A DNA stretch of 64,000 nucleotides, taken from Methylocystis echinoides. Lineage in GTDB: Bacteria; Pseudomonadota; Alphaproteobacteria; Rhizobiales; Beijerinckiaceae. The stretch is from positions 235,384 through 299,383 of the forward strand of contig NZ_CP156085.1 in NCBI RefSeq assembly GCF_040687965.1. Reading direction: 5' to 3'. Of the stretch, positions 1-10,300 are shown piece after piece (the stretch's first letter is position 1; every line of letters starts with the position of its first letter). Below the pieces are notes generated by a model that had not been told where the DNA came from, ran no database searches, and saw nothing but the letters and a program-made list of their open reading frames with translations. The translations under genes and the position numbers were made by a program.

Positions 1-1
1 T

Positions 2-1903
2 TTCGTGGCGGTCACAGGCGACGGCGTCAACGACGCGCCGGCGCTCAAGCATGCGCATGTCGGCGTCGCCATGGGCAAGCAGGGCACCGACGTCGCCAAG
101 GAAAGCGCCGACATCATCATCGCTGACGACAATTTCGCGTCGATCGTGCGCGGAGTGATGGAAGGCCGCGTCGCTTACGCCAACATCCGCAAGGTCATCT
201 TCCTTCTGGTTTCGACCGGCGCCGCTGAACTGCTGCTCTTCCTGCTCGCAATCCCCGCCGGCCTGCCGATGCCGCTGCTGCCCGTGCAATTGCTGTGGCT
301 CAACCTCGTCACCAATGGCGTTCAGCATGTCGCGCTTGCCGCCGAGAAGCCCGAGGGCGACGAGCTGACCTATCCGCCGCGCAAGCCGGAGGAGCCGATC
401 TTCGACCGCGTGATGATCACCCGCAACGTCTATTCGGCTCTCGTCATGGCAGGCGTCGGCTTTGGCCTGTTTTACTGGCTTATCGCGCAAGGCTACGAGA
501 CCAGCCACGCCCGCAACCTGCTGCTTCTGCTCTTCGTCATCTTCGAAAATTTCCAGGCGTTGAATGCGCGCTCGGAACATCACTCCCTCTTCCACAGGGG
601 GCTCTTCTCCAGTCCGCTGCTCATCGCCAGCATCGTCGGCGCGCAGGTCATTCACCTTGCGGCCTCGCATGTTCCCGGGCTCGCCGACACGCTGCGCATC
701 TGGCCGCCGACAGTCGCGGAATGGGGCGCGCTGCTCGCCGCGGGTTCGTCGCTGCTCGTTGTCATGGAGCTCGAGAAATGGTGGACCGAGCGCCACAAGC
801 GCCCGAAGACGCGGCCCGAGCCAGAGGTTGCTGTCGCCCCGCCGTCTCGATTGCGCCGCTACGCGCCTCTCGCCGCGAGCGCCGCGCTCGTCGTGGCGGT
901 CGCCGCTGCCGGGACGCTTTATTGGCAGACGCTGCGCAAGGCGCGGCCCGAACTCGCGACAGTCGAGCGCGGCAATGTTGTCCGCACTGTTGATTTAACG
1001 GGCGCCGTCGTCGCCGCGCCGCTGGTCGAGGCGGCGGCGCCTGTCGAGGGAAGGATCGAGGCCGTCGCGTGCGGCGATGGCGACCAGGTCGAAGCCGGGC
1101 GGGTCTGCGCCAGGATCATTCCGCCTGACCGCCAGGCAGAGGTCGACCGCGCGCGCAGAGCGCTCGCAGCCGCACAGGCCGCGCAGCGCAACAGCGCCGC
1201 CGCGCTGGAACACGCGACATCGGCGAAAACTCGCGCGGCGGCGGCGCGCGCCAAGGCGCGCCTGGCGCGGGCCCAGGCCCTCACGAGCCGGCGCGAAGTG
1301 ACGCTACGCGCTGCGCAGGAGAAGGGCGCGCCGGTCGTCGCACCCTCCGGAGGGATGATCAGGGGGAGCCGGATGGAGAACGGCCGCGCTGCTAGCGCGG
1401 GCGAAACCTTGTTCGGAGTCGCGGGGACTGACAGAGCCTTGCATATCGACGTCGTCCCTGAGGCGGGAGCGACTCTGCAGGCGCGACCCGGCGCCCCAGT
1501 GACGACGACCTTCGCGGGCGATCCCTCGCAACAAGTCGCGGGCAAATTACGCACGGCCATGCCCACTGAAGAGGGCGCGAGGATTGTCGTCGAAGCGCCG
1601 ACACTGCCCTCTGCCCCGCCGCCCGGCGCGGCGGCAAGGGTGCGTATAGAGCTCGACCGGCGGGAGGATGCGCTGCGCGTTCCGAGCCGCGGCTTGCAAT
1701 ACAGCCCCAGGGAGGGCGCGTCGCTTCCGCCGCCGTCGGCTGGATGGGCGCGCGTGTGGGCTTGGCGCGATGGCGCGATGACGCCCGTTGATGTGAAGCC
1801 AGGTCTCGACGACGGCGCCTTCGTCGAAATCAGGGGCGGTGCGCTCAAGGCAGGGGATCGGGTCGTCGTCAATGGAGCAAGCCAGGCTCCACAGGAGCCT
1901 TGA
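2..1903 (+). CDS. P-type cation ATPase (C-terminal part) fused to an HlyD/RND-type periplasmic adaptor; 5' end outside window
   Basis: The frame is open at the window edge, so the N-terminal ATPase half is missing. The first visible residues are the hinge motif TGDGVNDAPAL of P-type ATPases. Transmembrane helices follow, including LWLNLVTNGVQHVALAAEKP, which resembles type II (Ca2+/Mg2+-like) pumps. After about residue 265 comes a charged linker, one more transmembrane helix (about 288-308), a lipoyl-like segment (GRIEAVACGDGDQVEAG), an Ala/Arg-rich coiled coil and a beta-barrel region as in membrane-fusion proteins. The reading frame is continuous, so the fusion is not an obvious frameshift product. 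Known: the two families normally act in separate systems. Inference: metal pumped across the inner membrane could be handed to an envelope-spanning channel. The transported ion is unknown. Confidence 0.8.
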   Translation, partial: FVAVTGDGVNDAPALKHAHVGVAMGKQGTDVAKESADIIIADDNFASIVRGVMEGRVAYANIRKVIFLLVSTGAAELLLFLLAIPAGLPMPLLPVQLLWLNLVTNGVQHVALAAEKPEGDELTYPPRKPEEPIFDRVMITRNVYSALVMAGVGFGLFYWLIAQGYETSHARNLLLLLFVIFENFQALNARSEHHSLFHRGLFSSPLLIASIVGAQVIHLAASHVPGLADTLRIWPPTVAEWGALLAAGSSLLVVMELEKWWTERHKRPKTRPEPEVAVAPPSRLRRYAPLAASAALVVAVAAAGTLYWQTLRKARPELATVERGNVVRTVDLTGAVVAAPLVEAAAPVEGRIEAVACGDGDQVEAGRVCARIIPPDRQAEVDRARRALAAAQAAQRNSAAALEHATSAKTRAAAARAKARLARAQALTSRREVTLRAAQEKGAPVVAPSGGMIRGSRMENGRAASAGETLFGVAGTDRALHIDVVPEAGATLQARPGAPVTTTFAGDPSQQVAGKLRTAMPTEEGARIVVEAPTLPSAPPPGAAARVRIELDRREDALRVPSRGLQYSPREGASLPPPSAGWARVWAWRDGAMTPVDVKPGLDDGAFVEIRGGALKAGDRVVVNGASQAPQEP

Positions 1904-2121
1904 CCAAGGCGGCAGAAAATCAGGCAGGTGGCGTCTGATCAAAAGCAGCTCTGGGAGGACCCGATTTCTAGGGCGTGGGTTCCTCAGAGACCCGCCCTTA
2001 TGATAATTTAGGGCGTCCGCTTTGCCCTCGTTTCGAACCAGGTGAGGCTCGGCCTTCCCTTGTTCGCCATAGCTTTCGCGGGGTTGGGCCGATGGACTGT
2101 GCAAAGAAACGTGAGCTGTAC

Positions 2122-2940
2122 ATGCCGATCTCAAGCTTCAGCCGACGCGGCTGGCGCGACGCCCGAGCCGTTGTCTGGCCCCGACGGGCTTTCTTGCAGT
2201 CCTTGATTCTGATGGGGCTGACGATGCCTTGCTCTGCTCTTGCAGCCGATCAGCGGGGGCGCGGCCTGTGCTCCGCAGCCCCGGTCCGTCTCAAGGCGTC
2301 CGGCCCCCTAAAACGGACAGCGGCGCGCTTACGGGCAAAGCTGCCTGTGCATGTCCTGGCGATCGGTTCATCCTCGACGCAAGGGATCGGCGCATCTTCG
2401 CCGGCGTTTTCCTACCCGGCCCAACTTGAGTCGGCTCTCGAGCTCAGGTTTCCGGGTGTGGACGTTAAAGTCGTCAACGCCGGCATAGCCGGCGAAACCG
2501 CCGATCGTACTCTTGCGCGGCTTGACGCGGAACTGGAACGAACCAAGCCAGACCTCGTCCTCTGGCAAGTCGGCACCAACGACGCATTGTCTTCCTCAGT
2601 CACGGAGCCAGCTTTCGAAGCCACCATCGAGCGCGGCGTTACGTCAATCGAGCGGCATAAGAGCGACGTCCTTCTTCTCGACCAGCAGTTCACAAAGAAG
2701 GTCAATGACCCGGATCGTTACGAGCGCTTTGTCGCGGTTCTCGACCGCGTCGCTAGGAAAGAGCATGTCTGTCTCTTTCCCCGCTACCGTCTCATGAAAA
2801 TGATGGACCAATTCGATGGAGATGGCATAGAGCTTATGCTCGCAGCGGATGGCTTCCACATGAATGACGCTGGTTACGCCTGCGTCGCCGATCTTCTGGC
2901 CTTGAACATTCAGGAACTGGTCGCGCAGCCGGATCAGTGA
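2122..2940 (+). CDS. Tat-exported SGNH/GDSL-family hydrolase (lipase/esterase-like)
   Basis: The ATG at 2122 is preceded by GTGAG and opens a protein whose N-terminus has a twin-arginine signal (PRRAFLQSLILMG followed by an Ala-x-Ala site near ALAADQ); a longer in-frame start exists at 2092. SGNH blocks are visible: block I as AIGSSSTQG with the nucleophile Ser, block II Gly in NAGIAGET, block III GTND, and block V DGFHMNDAGY with the Asp-His pair. The family hydrolyses esters or acetyl groups; the substrate cannot be read from the sequence. It follows the ATPase fusion on the same strand by about 220 bp, so co-transcription is uncertain. Confidence 0.8.
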   Translation: MPISSFSRRGWRDARAVVWPRRAFLQSLILMGLTMPCSALAADQRGRGLCSAAPVRLKASGPLKRTAARLRAKLPVHVLAIGSSSTQGIGASSPAFSYPAQLESALELRFPGVDVKVVNAGIAGETADRTLARLDAELERTKPDLVLWQVGTNDALSSSVTEPAFEATIERGVTSIERHKSDVLLLDQQFTKKVNDPDRYERFVAVLDRVARKEHVCLFPRYRLMKMMDQFDGDGIELMLAADGFHMNDAGYACVADLLALNIQELVAQPDQ

Positions 2941-3004
2941 GCCCGTCTACGGCGAGCCAGCCTGTTTTCGTAATTGCAACCCACATCCGGCACTGCTAGA
3001 ATTG

Positions 3005-3812
3005 GAGGGTGTTATGCACTCTGGATCATGAACTCTGCGGCGCGTTTGAGCCTGAGACAGGCGAAGGCGACGACGTGGAGTCCTGCGAGAGTCTGGGCAT
3101 AGCGCTCGTAGTCTTTGACGAGCCGCCTGCATCGGGTCGCCCAAGCAAATGAACGTTCGACCACCTAGCGCTTGGGCAACAGCACGAAGCCCTTCTTCGC
3201 TTCGGCGAGTTTGACAACACAAAGTTCGGCGCCCTGCGCCTTGGCCGCTTCGGCTGCGTTCACGCCAGTGTAGCCCTGATCGACATAAATGAGCTCTACG
3301 CTCTCACCCGTCGCCTCGTGCACAGCGGCGGCGAGCTTGCCGACCTCCGCGCGGTCATCGACATTCGCTTGGAGCCACGTTTGCGCTTGGCGCCGTCATA
3401 GCCCGCCCGCGGGCCGCTTTCCGGGGTGGAGCGCAAGGTGCGGCTGTCGATAATCGCTGCCGTCGGCTCTGCGGCGCGCCCGGAGGCAACGCGACAAGCC
3501 GCGCAGATCCTGCGCAAGCGCCTCGAACACGCCCGCCGCCAACCAGCGCTGCGATTGTTGATACACGGCGGACCAGGGCGGCAGATCGTTGGGCATGGCG
3601 CGCCATGCGATGCCGTAGCGCAGAACATAGCGCAGGCCGTTGAACAGCTCGCGGAGAGAATGTTGACGCTGTGGGGCGCCTTCGTCCATCAGCGTGAGAT
3701 ACGGCGCAACCAGCGACCACTCTTCGTCGGTGACATCAGATGGATAAGGTTTGCGAATCGGAGCCATCCGATTCTACTAAGCCAATCAGGCACTAAAGTA
3801 CATAACACCCTC
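3005..3812. mobile_element. IS5-family insertion sequence, inactive copy A
   Basis: The element is bounded by the inverted repeat GAGGGTGTTATG (3005-3016) and its complement CATAACACCCTC (3801-3812), each adjoining a transposase read on the minus strand. About 35 bp of the same right end recur alone at 54441-54475, so this IS was present at more than one site in the region. The target duplication is not clear. Confidence 0.8.
3012..3767 (-). pseudogene. IS5-family transposase, broken by frameshift and an amber stop
   Basis: The N-terminus is typical of IS5-group transposases (YPSDVTDEEWSLVAPYL, then [17 protein letters not shown]). The frame is lost after about residue 90. The DDE-domain segment [16 protein letters not shown] and the later part (VDQGYTGVNAAEAA) are found in other frames. 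Near the C-terminus the conserved Trp of the RRWVVERSFAW motif is replaced by TAG (about 3165), and the final stop lies just inside the left inverted repeat. At least two lesions make it non-functional. Confidence 0.85.
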
Positions 3813-3985
3813 TAGGGCCCGCGCGGAGCCCCGCGACGCGTCGCAGCGCCGATCGCCACGACATACGCGTCCTCTGCCCCGTCGTCGTCAATCCGGCCAC
3901 ATTCCAATCATAGCAGCCGCCGATTGGGCCGCCTTCAATTGCGGCGGCTCAAAGCCGCGCTTCTCACCGTGTTGTAGCGCGATTG

Positions 3986-5614
3986 TTAATGCTTTTTGAA
4001 TTCTATCACGGCGGGAAACTCCTTTTTCCGCCCGAGAAGATAAAATGACGCGGCCGATCCTTTACCTTTCAACTCCACTGTTCCCGCGTCCAGAAAAACA
4101 AAGTCGTCGTTCAATCTGACCTTTACAGCCTCGGACACGTGGATTTTGTTCGCGAGCGAGGTCGATTCAAAACGACTGGCGACGTTAACAACATCTCCCC
4201 AGAGATCGTAAGAAAACTTCTTTTTGCCTAACACTCCGGCCGCCACCGTGCCCGTGTGGATCCCCATGCGCATTTCGATCGGAAACGGCGAGTGGGCGGG
4301 AAACTCCTGTATGAATCTCATTGCGTCAAGCGCAAATTCAGCGACATGCTGGCAATGCAAAGGATCGCGATTTGGGACGCCCCCTACGACCATATAGCTG
4401 TCGCCTATCGTTTTGATTTTTTCTACTCCATGCGTTTCAACGAGTTCGTCGAATTTCTCGAAAATGGCGTTGAGAAGATTGACCGTTTCATGCGGCCCAA
4501 GTTGCGCCGAGAGGTCCGTGAAGCCGACGATATCAGAGAAAAACACGGTTACCTCGGGATACACCTCAGCAATCACTTCCTCGCCGCCCTGAAGCCGCTG
4601 AGCAATCGTGGCAGGAAGGATATTATGGAGTAATTTTTCCGATCGAACGCGTTCGTTATTCAGCTCGGCAGCAGTCATCTCGGAAATTTTTACCTTATCC
4701 TCAAGGGAGACAAAGGCGGCGCTGAGATTTGAGGCCATCGCCTCGATCGCCCCCGCGATTTGGCCTATCTCATCCTGGCCTGTGATGTTTGTTTTCGTCG
4801 CAAGGTCGCCATTGCTTATCGATTGAACAGCCGCTACCAGACGCGACGTCCTCTTGACGAACCTCAGCTGCAAGTAGAACACTGAGGCTATCACCATTGA
4901 AAACAAACCAAGAGCAAGGTAAGTGTTCATTCCAACCAGTTCAGCCGTGTGCAGCTCTTCTTCCTCTAAGACAGCTTTGTATCGGTTCCGTATCATTCTA
5001 TTGAAATCGAAGACGGCTTTGCTCAGCTTTCCATTTTCCTCTGAATAAGAGTTTCCGTAGAGAAGACGTTCAGCCATGGCCATATCCGGTTTGCTCTTTT
5101 TGGCGAAGGCGCCTGTGCCATCGTCAAATTCGCCTCTGACGGCGTGCATCGCAATCCGTTCCGTGGTGCTGACTTTGACATACAGCGCTTTCGCCTTTTT
5201 TAGCTGATTGAACTCCTCTACCGTAATGTCGAGTTTCAAGAACTGATCTTCCAGCGGCCCCTTCCCCGACCTTTTTGCGTCCGGGGGCGGGATGAAGCCG
5301 GCGGAAACAAGATCCCAATATTCTAATCCGTAGTTCTCGGGACGGGCGAGTTTTCCCTCAAGGATGTCGTCGAGCTCGTTATACATGTCTAACTTTTTTT
5401 GGTCCTTGGTCGCGACATATGCGCGCGCGAACCGTGTCGCCCATTGAGAGGATATGACCAGATCTTCGGAAAGCGAGGTGATTTCGTTCAGCCGCCGCCG
5501 CGATTCTTCCCTCTTGTCGTCGGCCTTTCCTAAATAGAAACCGATAATGAGGTTCATGCCAGCAAGGGCGATCAGCATAAGAAAAAAAGCTGAAAAGAAA
5601 GTCCGCAGCTTCAT
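3986..5614 (-). CDS. Membrane-bound class III adenylate cyclase with extracytoplasmic sensor and HAMP domain
   Basis: The ATG at 5614 follows GGGG at a good distance and starts directly at a transmembrane helix (MKLRTFFSAFFLMLIAL); the longer upstream frame is unlikely. The 542-residue protein has TM1 (about 5-28), a periplasmic region to about 228, TM2 (about 230-250), a HAMP-like linker and a class III cyclase domain (about 350-528). The metal-binding Asp residues are D361 (VFFSDIVGFTD) and D405 (TIGDSYM). K401 and D470 (FSYDLWGD) are the pair that selects ATP, and N477 and R481 are the transition-state residues. All catalytic residues are present, so cAMP synthesis is expected. The signal sensed is unknown. 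It is a single-gene unit. Confidence 0.9.
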   Translation of the reverse strand: MKLRTFFSAFFLMLIALAGMNLIIGFYLGKADDKREESRRRLNEITSLSEDLVISSQWATRFARAYVATKDQKKLDMYNELDDILEGKLARPENYGLEYWDLVSAGFIPPPDAKRSGKGPLEDQFLKLDITVEEFNQLKKAKALYVKVSTTERIAMHAVRGEFDDGTGAFAKKSKPDMAMAERLLYGNSYSEENGKLSKAVFDFNRMIRNRYKAVLEEEELHTAELVGMNTYLALGLFSMVIASVFYLQLRFVKRTSRLVAAVQSISNGDLATKTNITGQDEIGQIAGAIEAMASNLSAAFVSLEDKVKISEMTAAELNNERVRSEKLLHNILPATIAQRLQGGEEVIAEVYPEVTVFFSDIVGFTDLSAQLGPHETVNLLNAIFEKFDELVETHGVEKIKTIGDSYMVVGGVPNRDPLHCQHVAEFALDAMRFIQEFPAHSPFPIEMRMGIHTGTVAAGVLGKKKFSYDLWGDVVNVASRFESTSLANKIHVSEAVKVRLNDDFVFLDAGTVELKGKGSAASFYLLGRKKEFPAVIEFKKH

Positions 5615-6186
5615 TGAGGCCCCGCCGGCTTGGGAATTTGCGGCTGCATCAAAACAACTCGGGCAGCCTTTGGGTAGATTGTTCAACATAGTAACGCACA
5701 TTGGGCTTTGCGGCCAGCCGTCCTTAGGAGACTTGAATGGAGGGGCTGTAGAGCGACTTTGCGTCCTCTTGGGCTGTATTCGGGCGCTCAAAGCAAAAGG
5801 ATCGACAGGCGAGTTCCTGCCGGCAATGGCTCGCGCCCTTAGAGCTATCCGCTCTCTGTGGGGTATCAGCGATTTCCCGTGTCCGTATCCTCAGTTGCGT
5901 GCTGTTCGCATATAAATGGGGATTTGCTGATTTGCCTGGAAGTGCTGCCTGTCAATGAGGCGCGGCGTCGATCGTGGCGGAAACCCCTAATTGCGGCGAA
6001 AGCGAGTCAGCGTCCCGCCTTGCATTATATCGCACTACGATATAGGTTGCCTTCGCGTCCTTCGAGGGAGATCGCGGTGTGGTCAGCTTTGGCAGGAATG
6101 CGCGATCCCCGCGCCCTCATCAAGCGAGCCGGGAATTGTCGAGCCCGGCTGTGAGGGTGTTTCTACGTTGCTGGTGGGAGAGATGG
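5615..6186. other. Intergenic region between divergent cyclase and efflux operon
   Basis: About 570 bp without a convincing gene. It must hold the promoters of the cyclase (leftward) and the efflux operon (rightward). The only clear element is the palindrome at 6026-6044, listed separately. Confidence 0.6.
6026..6044 (+). promoter_or_regulatory. Operator-like palindrome before the RND efflux operon
   Basis: TATATCGCACTACGATATA is a perfect 7-bp inverted repeat around a 5-bp centre. The 16-mer TTATATCGCACTACGA that contains its left arm recurs, in reverse, in the marR promoter region at 12406-12421, and a variant lies at 18655-18669. It is 143 bp upstream of the efflux operon start. MarR dimers bind palindromes of this size, so the nearby marR product is the natural candidate. 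This assignment is inference. Confidence 0.7.
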
Positions 6187-7326
6187 GTGTCCTTGGTGAC
6201 CCTGTTGGTTATGCGCTTCATCGCCGTTCTCTTAATTACTCGCATTTGGCCCCCGGCGCTCGCCGCCCCGCTGCCTTCGCAACCAGAAGCGACGATTGTC
6301 GCTCCCCTCGCCGAGGCGCAGATCCAGGCGGCGGGGATAGAGACGCAGCCGGTAGAGCCCGAGGCGGGCGTCAGCGAGATCGTCGTGCCTGGCGTCGTCA
6401 CGGTCCCGCCTCAGCAACTCCGCATCGTGGCAGCTCCAGCAGCGGGCCTCGTCGAAACCCTGCTCGTCGCGCCTGACGAGGATGTGAAGGAAGGCGATCC
6501 CATCGCCACACTGAAGTCTTCCGAACTGGTGGAAGCCCAGCGCGGCTTTCTACACGCCATGTCGGAGGCCAATCTCGAAGCGGAGAAATTGCGTCGCGAC
6601 GAGCAGCTCTTCAAGGAGCACATCATTGCCGAGCGGCGGCTGATTGTCACCCGCGCGGAGGCCTCTCAGGCAAGCGCAACGCTCGACGAACGGGCGCAGA
6701 TTCTCACCCTCGCCGGCATGACCGAGAATGAGATCAGCGCTCTTCGGAAGGAACGCAAACTCGCGAGCTCTCTGCTGGTCCGGGCGCCCATCGGCGGCAC
6801 AATCCTTCAGCGTCACGGAATGACCGGCGAGCGCGTGGCGGCTTCGGCGCCGCTTGTCACGATCGCGCGCCTCGACCCGATCTGGGTCAATCTCCAGGTG
6901 CCGCTCAGCCGCGCCGTCGCGCTCGACAGCGTCGAACGCGTACATCTCGCCGCGTCCGGCGGGGACGGGAAACTCATCCGCGTAGGGCGTACGGCCGACA
7001 CGGCGACCCAGTCCGTGACGGCTGTGGCGGAATTCCGGCCCGGACGCAGCCCGCTCCGGCCAGGTCAGGCCGTGCAGGCGATCATGCGGGTTAAAGGCGG
7101 CGGCGCCGCGCAATGGCGGGTGCCGGCGGACGCCGTCGTCAGCCATCGCAATCACAACTGGGTCTTCCTGCGCGTTCCGGAGGGCTTTCGCGCCGTGCCG
7201 GTGACGCTCGTCTCCGAGACGCCGCAATTCGCCTCTGTGCAGGGGGCGCTCGCCGCCAGCGAGCGGGTCGCGACGCGCGGCCTACTGACCCTTCTCGCCG
7301 AGCTTGCAGAGATCGAGAGCAAGTGA
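6187..7326 (+). CDS. RND efflux periplasmic adaptor (CzcB/CusB-like membrane-fusion protein)
   Basis: I place the start at GTG 6187 because GGGAGAG sits just upstream; ATG 6211 is an in-frame alternative. A signal-peptide-like N-terminus (MRFIAVLLITRIWPPALA) precedes a barrel/lipoyl region (GLVETLLVAPDEDVKEGDPIA), a helical hairpin rich in Glu/Arg (about 120-190), the second lipoyl half (LLVRAPIGGTILQRHGMTGE) and beta-barrel and membrane-proximal domains. It links the inner-membrane pump to the outer-membrane channel. The pump gene follows 9 bp later. No His-rich metal-binding N-terminus is present, so the metal is not evident. Confidence 0.88.
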   Translation: MSLVTLLVMRFIAVLLITRIWPPALAAPLPSQPEATIVAPLAEAQIQAAGIETQPVEPEAGVSEIVVPGVVTVPPQQLRIVAAPAAGLVETLLVAPDEDVKEGDPIATLKSSELVEAQRGFLHAMSEANLEAEKLRRDEQLFKEHIIAERRLIVTRAEASQASATLDERAQILTLAGMTENEISALRKERKLASSLLVRAPIGGTILQRHGMTGERVAASAPLVTIARLDPIWVNLQVPLSRAVALDSVERVHLAASGGDGKLIRVGRTADTATQSVTAVAEFRPGRSPLRPGQAVQAIMRVKGGGAAQWRVPADAVVSHRNHNWVFLRVPEGFRAVPVTLVSETPQFASVQGALAASERVATRGLLTLLAELAEIESK

Positions 7327-7335
7327 TCCTCCGTC

Positions 7336-10300
7336 ATGCTTGAGCGCCTCATCCATTTCTCGCTTCGCCAGCGGCTGCTCACTTTCCTCGGCGCGCTTTT
7401 TATCGCGGGCTGGGGGGCGATGAGCTATTTGAAGCTGCCGATCGACGCCTTTCCCGACGTCGCGCCGGCGCAGGTTCTCGTCGCCATGCGGGCGCCGGGC
7501 CTGACGCCCGAGGAGTTGGAGGCGCGCGTCACCGCCCCGATCGAGATCGCCGCCAAGGGCATCCCCTCCCTCGTGCGCATGCGCTCGACGACGCGTTATT
7601 CGGTCGCGCTCCTCACCTTCGAATTTTCGGAGGGGACGGACATCTATTGGGCGCGCGCGCAGGTCAACGAGCGTCTGTCTCAGGTTCAGGATCAGTTGCC
7701 GGACGGCGTCTCCGGCGGCCTCGCGCCGATCGTCACGCCGCTCGGCGAGATGCTGATGTTCACCCTCGTGGGCGGCGACCTCACGCCGACCGAGCAGCGC
7801 AGCCTGATCGACTGGACAATCCGCCCCGCCATACGTGGCTTGCCCGGCGTCGCTGACCTCAACGTTCTCGGCGGCTTCGTGCGCACCTTTGAGGTGGCGC
7901 CCTCGCCCGCCGCCATGGCGGCGCGGGGCGTTACCGTGGCCATGCTCCAAACTTCGCTGTCCAAGAACAATCGCAATGACGGCGCCGGCCGCGTCCGGGA
8001 TGGCGAGGAAGCGCTTTTGGTGCGGGCCGAGGGGCGGCTGCGTTCGCTCGAAGACATTCGCTCGGTGGTAATCGAGTCGCTCAAAACCGGCGTCGTCCGC
8101 GTCGGAGACGTCGCGGAGGTGCGAAACGGCTCCTTGCCCCGTAACGGCGTCGTCACCCGCAACGGAGAGAGCGAGGCCGTTTGGGGGCTGGTGCTCGGCC
8201 TGCGTGGCGCCGACGCGCGCACGGTGGTGGATGGCGTCAAAACTCGACTGGCCGAGATCGAACCACTGCTGCCCAAGGGCGCGAAGATCGAGATCTTCTA
8301 CGATCGCAGCGAGCTTATCGGCAAAGCCGTCTGGACGGTGCAGAAAGTGTTGCTCGAGGCAATCGTGCTCGTCGTTATTCTGCTCGCCTTGTTTCTTGGC
8401 AACCTCCGGGCTGCGCTCGTCGTCTCGGTCATCCTGCCGCTCGCCGCGCTCGTGACCTTTGGGGTCATGCGGCTTTGGGGCTTATCCGCCAATATCATGT
8501 CGCTCGGCGGCCTCGCCATCGCCATTGGACTCCTCGTCGACTGCGCGGTGGTCGTTGTCGAGAATGTCGAGCACCGGCTTGCACACGCCCGCGACGCGAC
8601 AGTCGCCGACCGTATCTTCATGACCCTCGAGGCGACGAGCGAGGTCGCGACGCCGCTTGTCTCGGGCGTCGTGATCATCGTCACGGTCTTCCTGCCGCTC
8701 CTCTCGCTCGAGGGTTTGGAGGGCCGGCTGTTCGCGCCCGTGGCGCTCACCATCGCCTTCGCTCTCGGCTCGGCCCTCATCCTGTCGCTGACGGTTGTGC
8801 CGGCGCTGAGCGCGAGCCTCCTGCGTCCGGGCGCCGCCGACGAACCCTGGCTTGTACGCAAGATCGCCGCCCGCTATGAGCTCCTGCTCGAGCTTTCGCT
8901 GCGGCGCCCTCTCGTCGTCGCCGGCCTCGCGGTCTTGGGCCTCATTATCGCCGGGCTGGCCTATTCGCGGATCGGCCAGACGTTCATGCCGGTGATGAAC
9001 GAAGGCACGCCAGTCATCACCGTACGCAAGCATCCGACGATCAGCGTCGCCGTGGCTGCCGAGACGGACAAGCTCATCCAGCGCGAGATCATGGAGAAAG
9101 TGCCGGAAGTGAAAGGAATGATGGCCCGCGCTGGCGCTGACGAGTTGGGGATCGATCCGGTCGGCCTCAACGAGACCGATAATTTCCTCACGCTCGCGCC
9201 ACAAAGCGAGTGGCGTGGCCATGGCATGGACTGGCTGACGGAGGAAATTCGCAAAGTGCTCGACCAGATACCTGGGATTTCCTACGCCTTCTCGCAGCCG
9301 ATCGACATGCGCGTACAAGAGATGATCATCGGCGCGCGCGGCGACGTGGTCGTCAAGATTTTTGGCGATGACATCAACGACCTTAACCGGCTCACGCGCG
9401 AGGTGGCGACGGAGCTCAAGAAGATCCCCGGCGCACGCGACGTCTTCGGCCTGCAGAACGACGGCATGCGCTATCTCACCGCCCGCGTGGACCGACTGGC
9501 GGCCGGACGATTTGGTCTCAATGCCGGCGAGATTCAGGACGCGCTACGTGTCTGGGTCGACGGCCAGCAGGTCGGCATCGTGCTTGAAGGGCCGATCCGA
9601 ACGCCGCTCGTCATTCGCGGTTCGGAGACCTCACGCCGCTCTTCGGTGGATTTCGCGCGCCTGCCGATGGTTTCGAACGACGGCAAGGTCGTCGAGCTCT
9701 CGCAGCTAGCGGACGTGCAGGCCGAGAACGGGCCGATACAGATCATCCGCGAGAGAGGGCGTCGCTATGCAACCGTGCTTGCCAATGTCGAAGGCCGCGA
9801 TCTCGTCGGCTTCGTCGACGAGGCCAAGGCGGCCGTCGGGAGTCATGTGAAGACGCCCAGGGGTTACAGCTATGAGTGGGGTGGCCAGTTCGAAAATCAG
9901 CAGCGCGCCTCGGCGCGCCTCGCCATCGTCGTGCCGATTGCGCTGGCGCTGATCTTCCTTCTGCTCTACTTCACCTTCAACTCCGCAATGCAAGCCACCC
10001 TCGTCTTCTGCAACGTGCCCTTCGCGGCGATCGGCGGTATTCTCGGTCTCTGGCTCTCCGGCGAATTCCTCTCGGTCCCGGCGTCCGTCGGATTCATTGC
10101 GCTGATTGGCATCGCCGTGCTGAACGGCGTGGTTCTGATTTCGTATATCAACAAGCTCGTTTCGGAAGGAAACCCCACCACTCGCGAGGCGGTCGTCGAA
10201 GGCGCGCGACGGCGCATGCGTCCAGTGCTGCTCACCGCGACGATCGCGGCCTTCGGCCTTATTCCCTTCCTGTTCGCCACCGGACCTGGCGCCGAGATTC

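Noticed and set aside
919..1872. A 317-codon minus-strand frame opposite the ATPase-adaptor fusion
   Set aside because: No recognisable domain, and the sense frame clearly encodes adaptor motifs.
3986..5614. Guanylate cyclase assignment
   Set aside because: The base-selecting pair is Lys/Asp, as in adenylate cyclases, not Glu/Cys.
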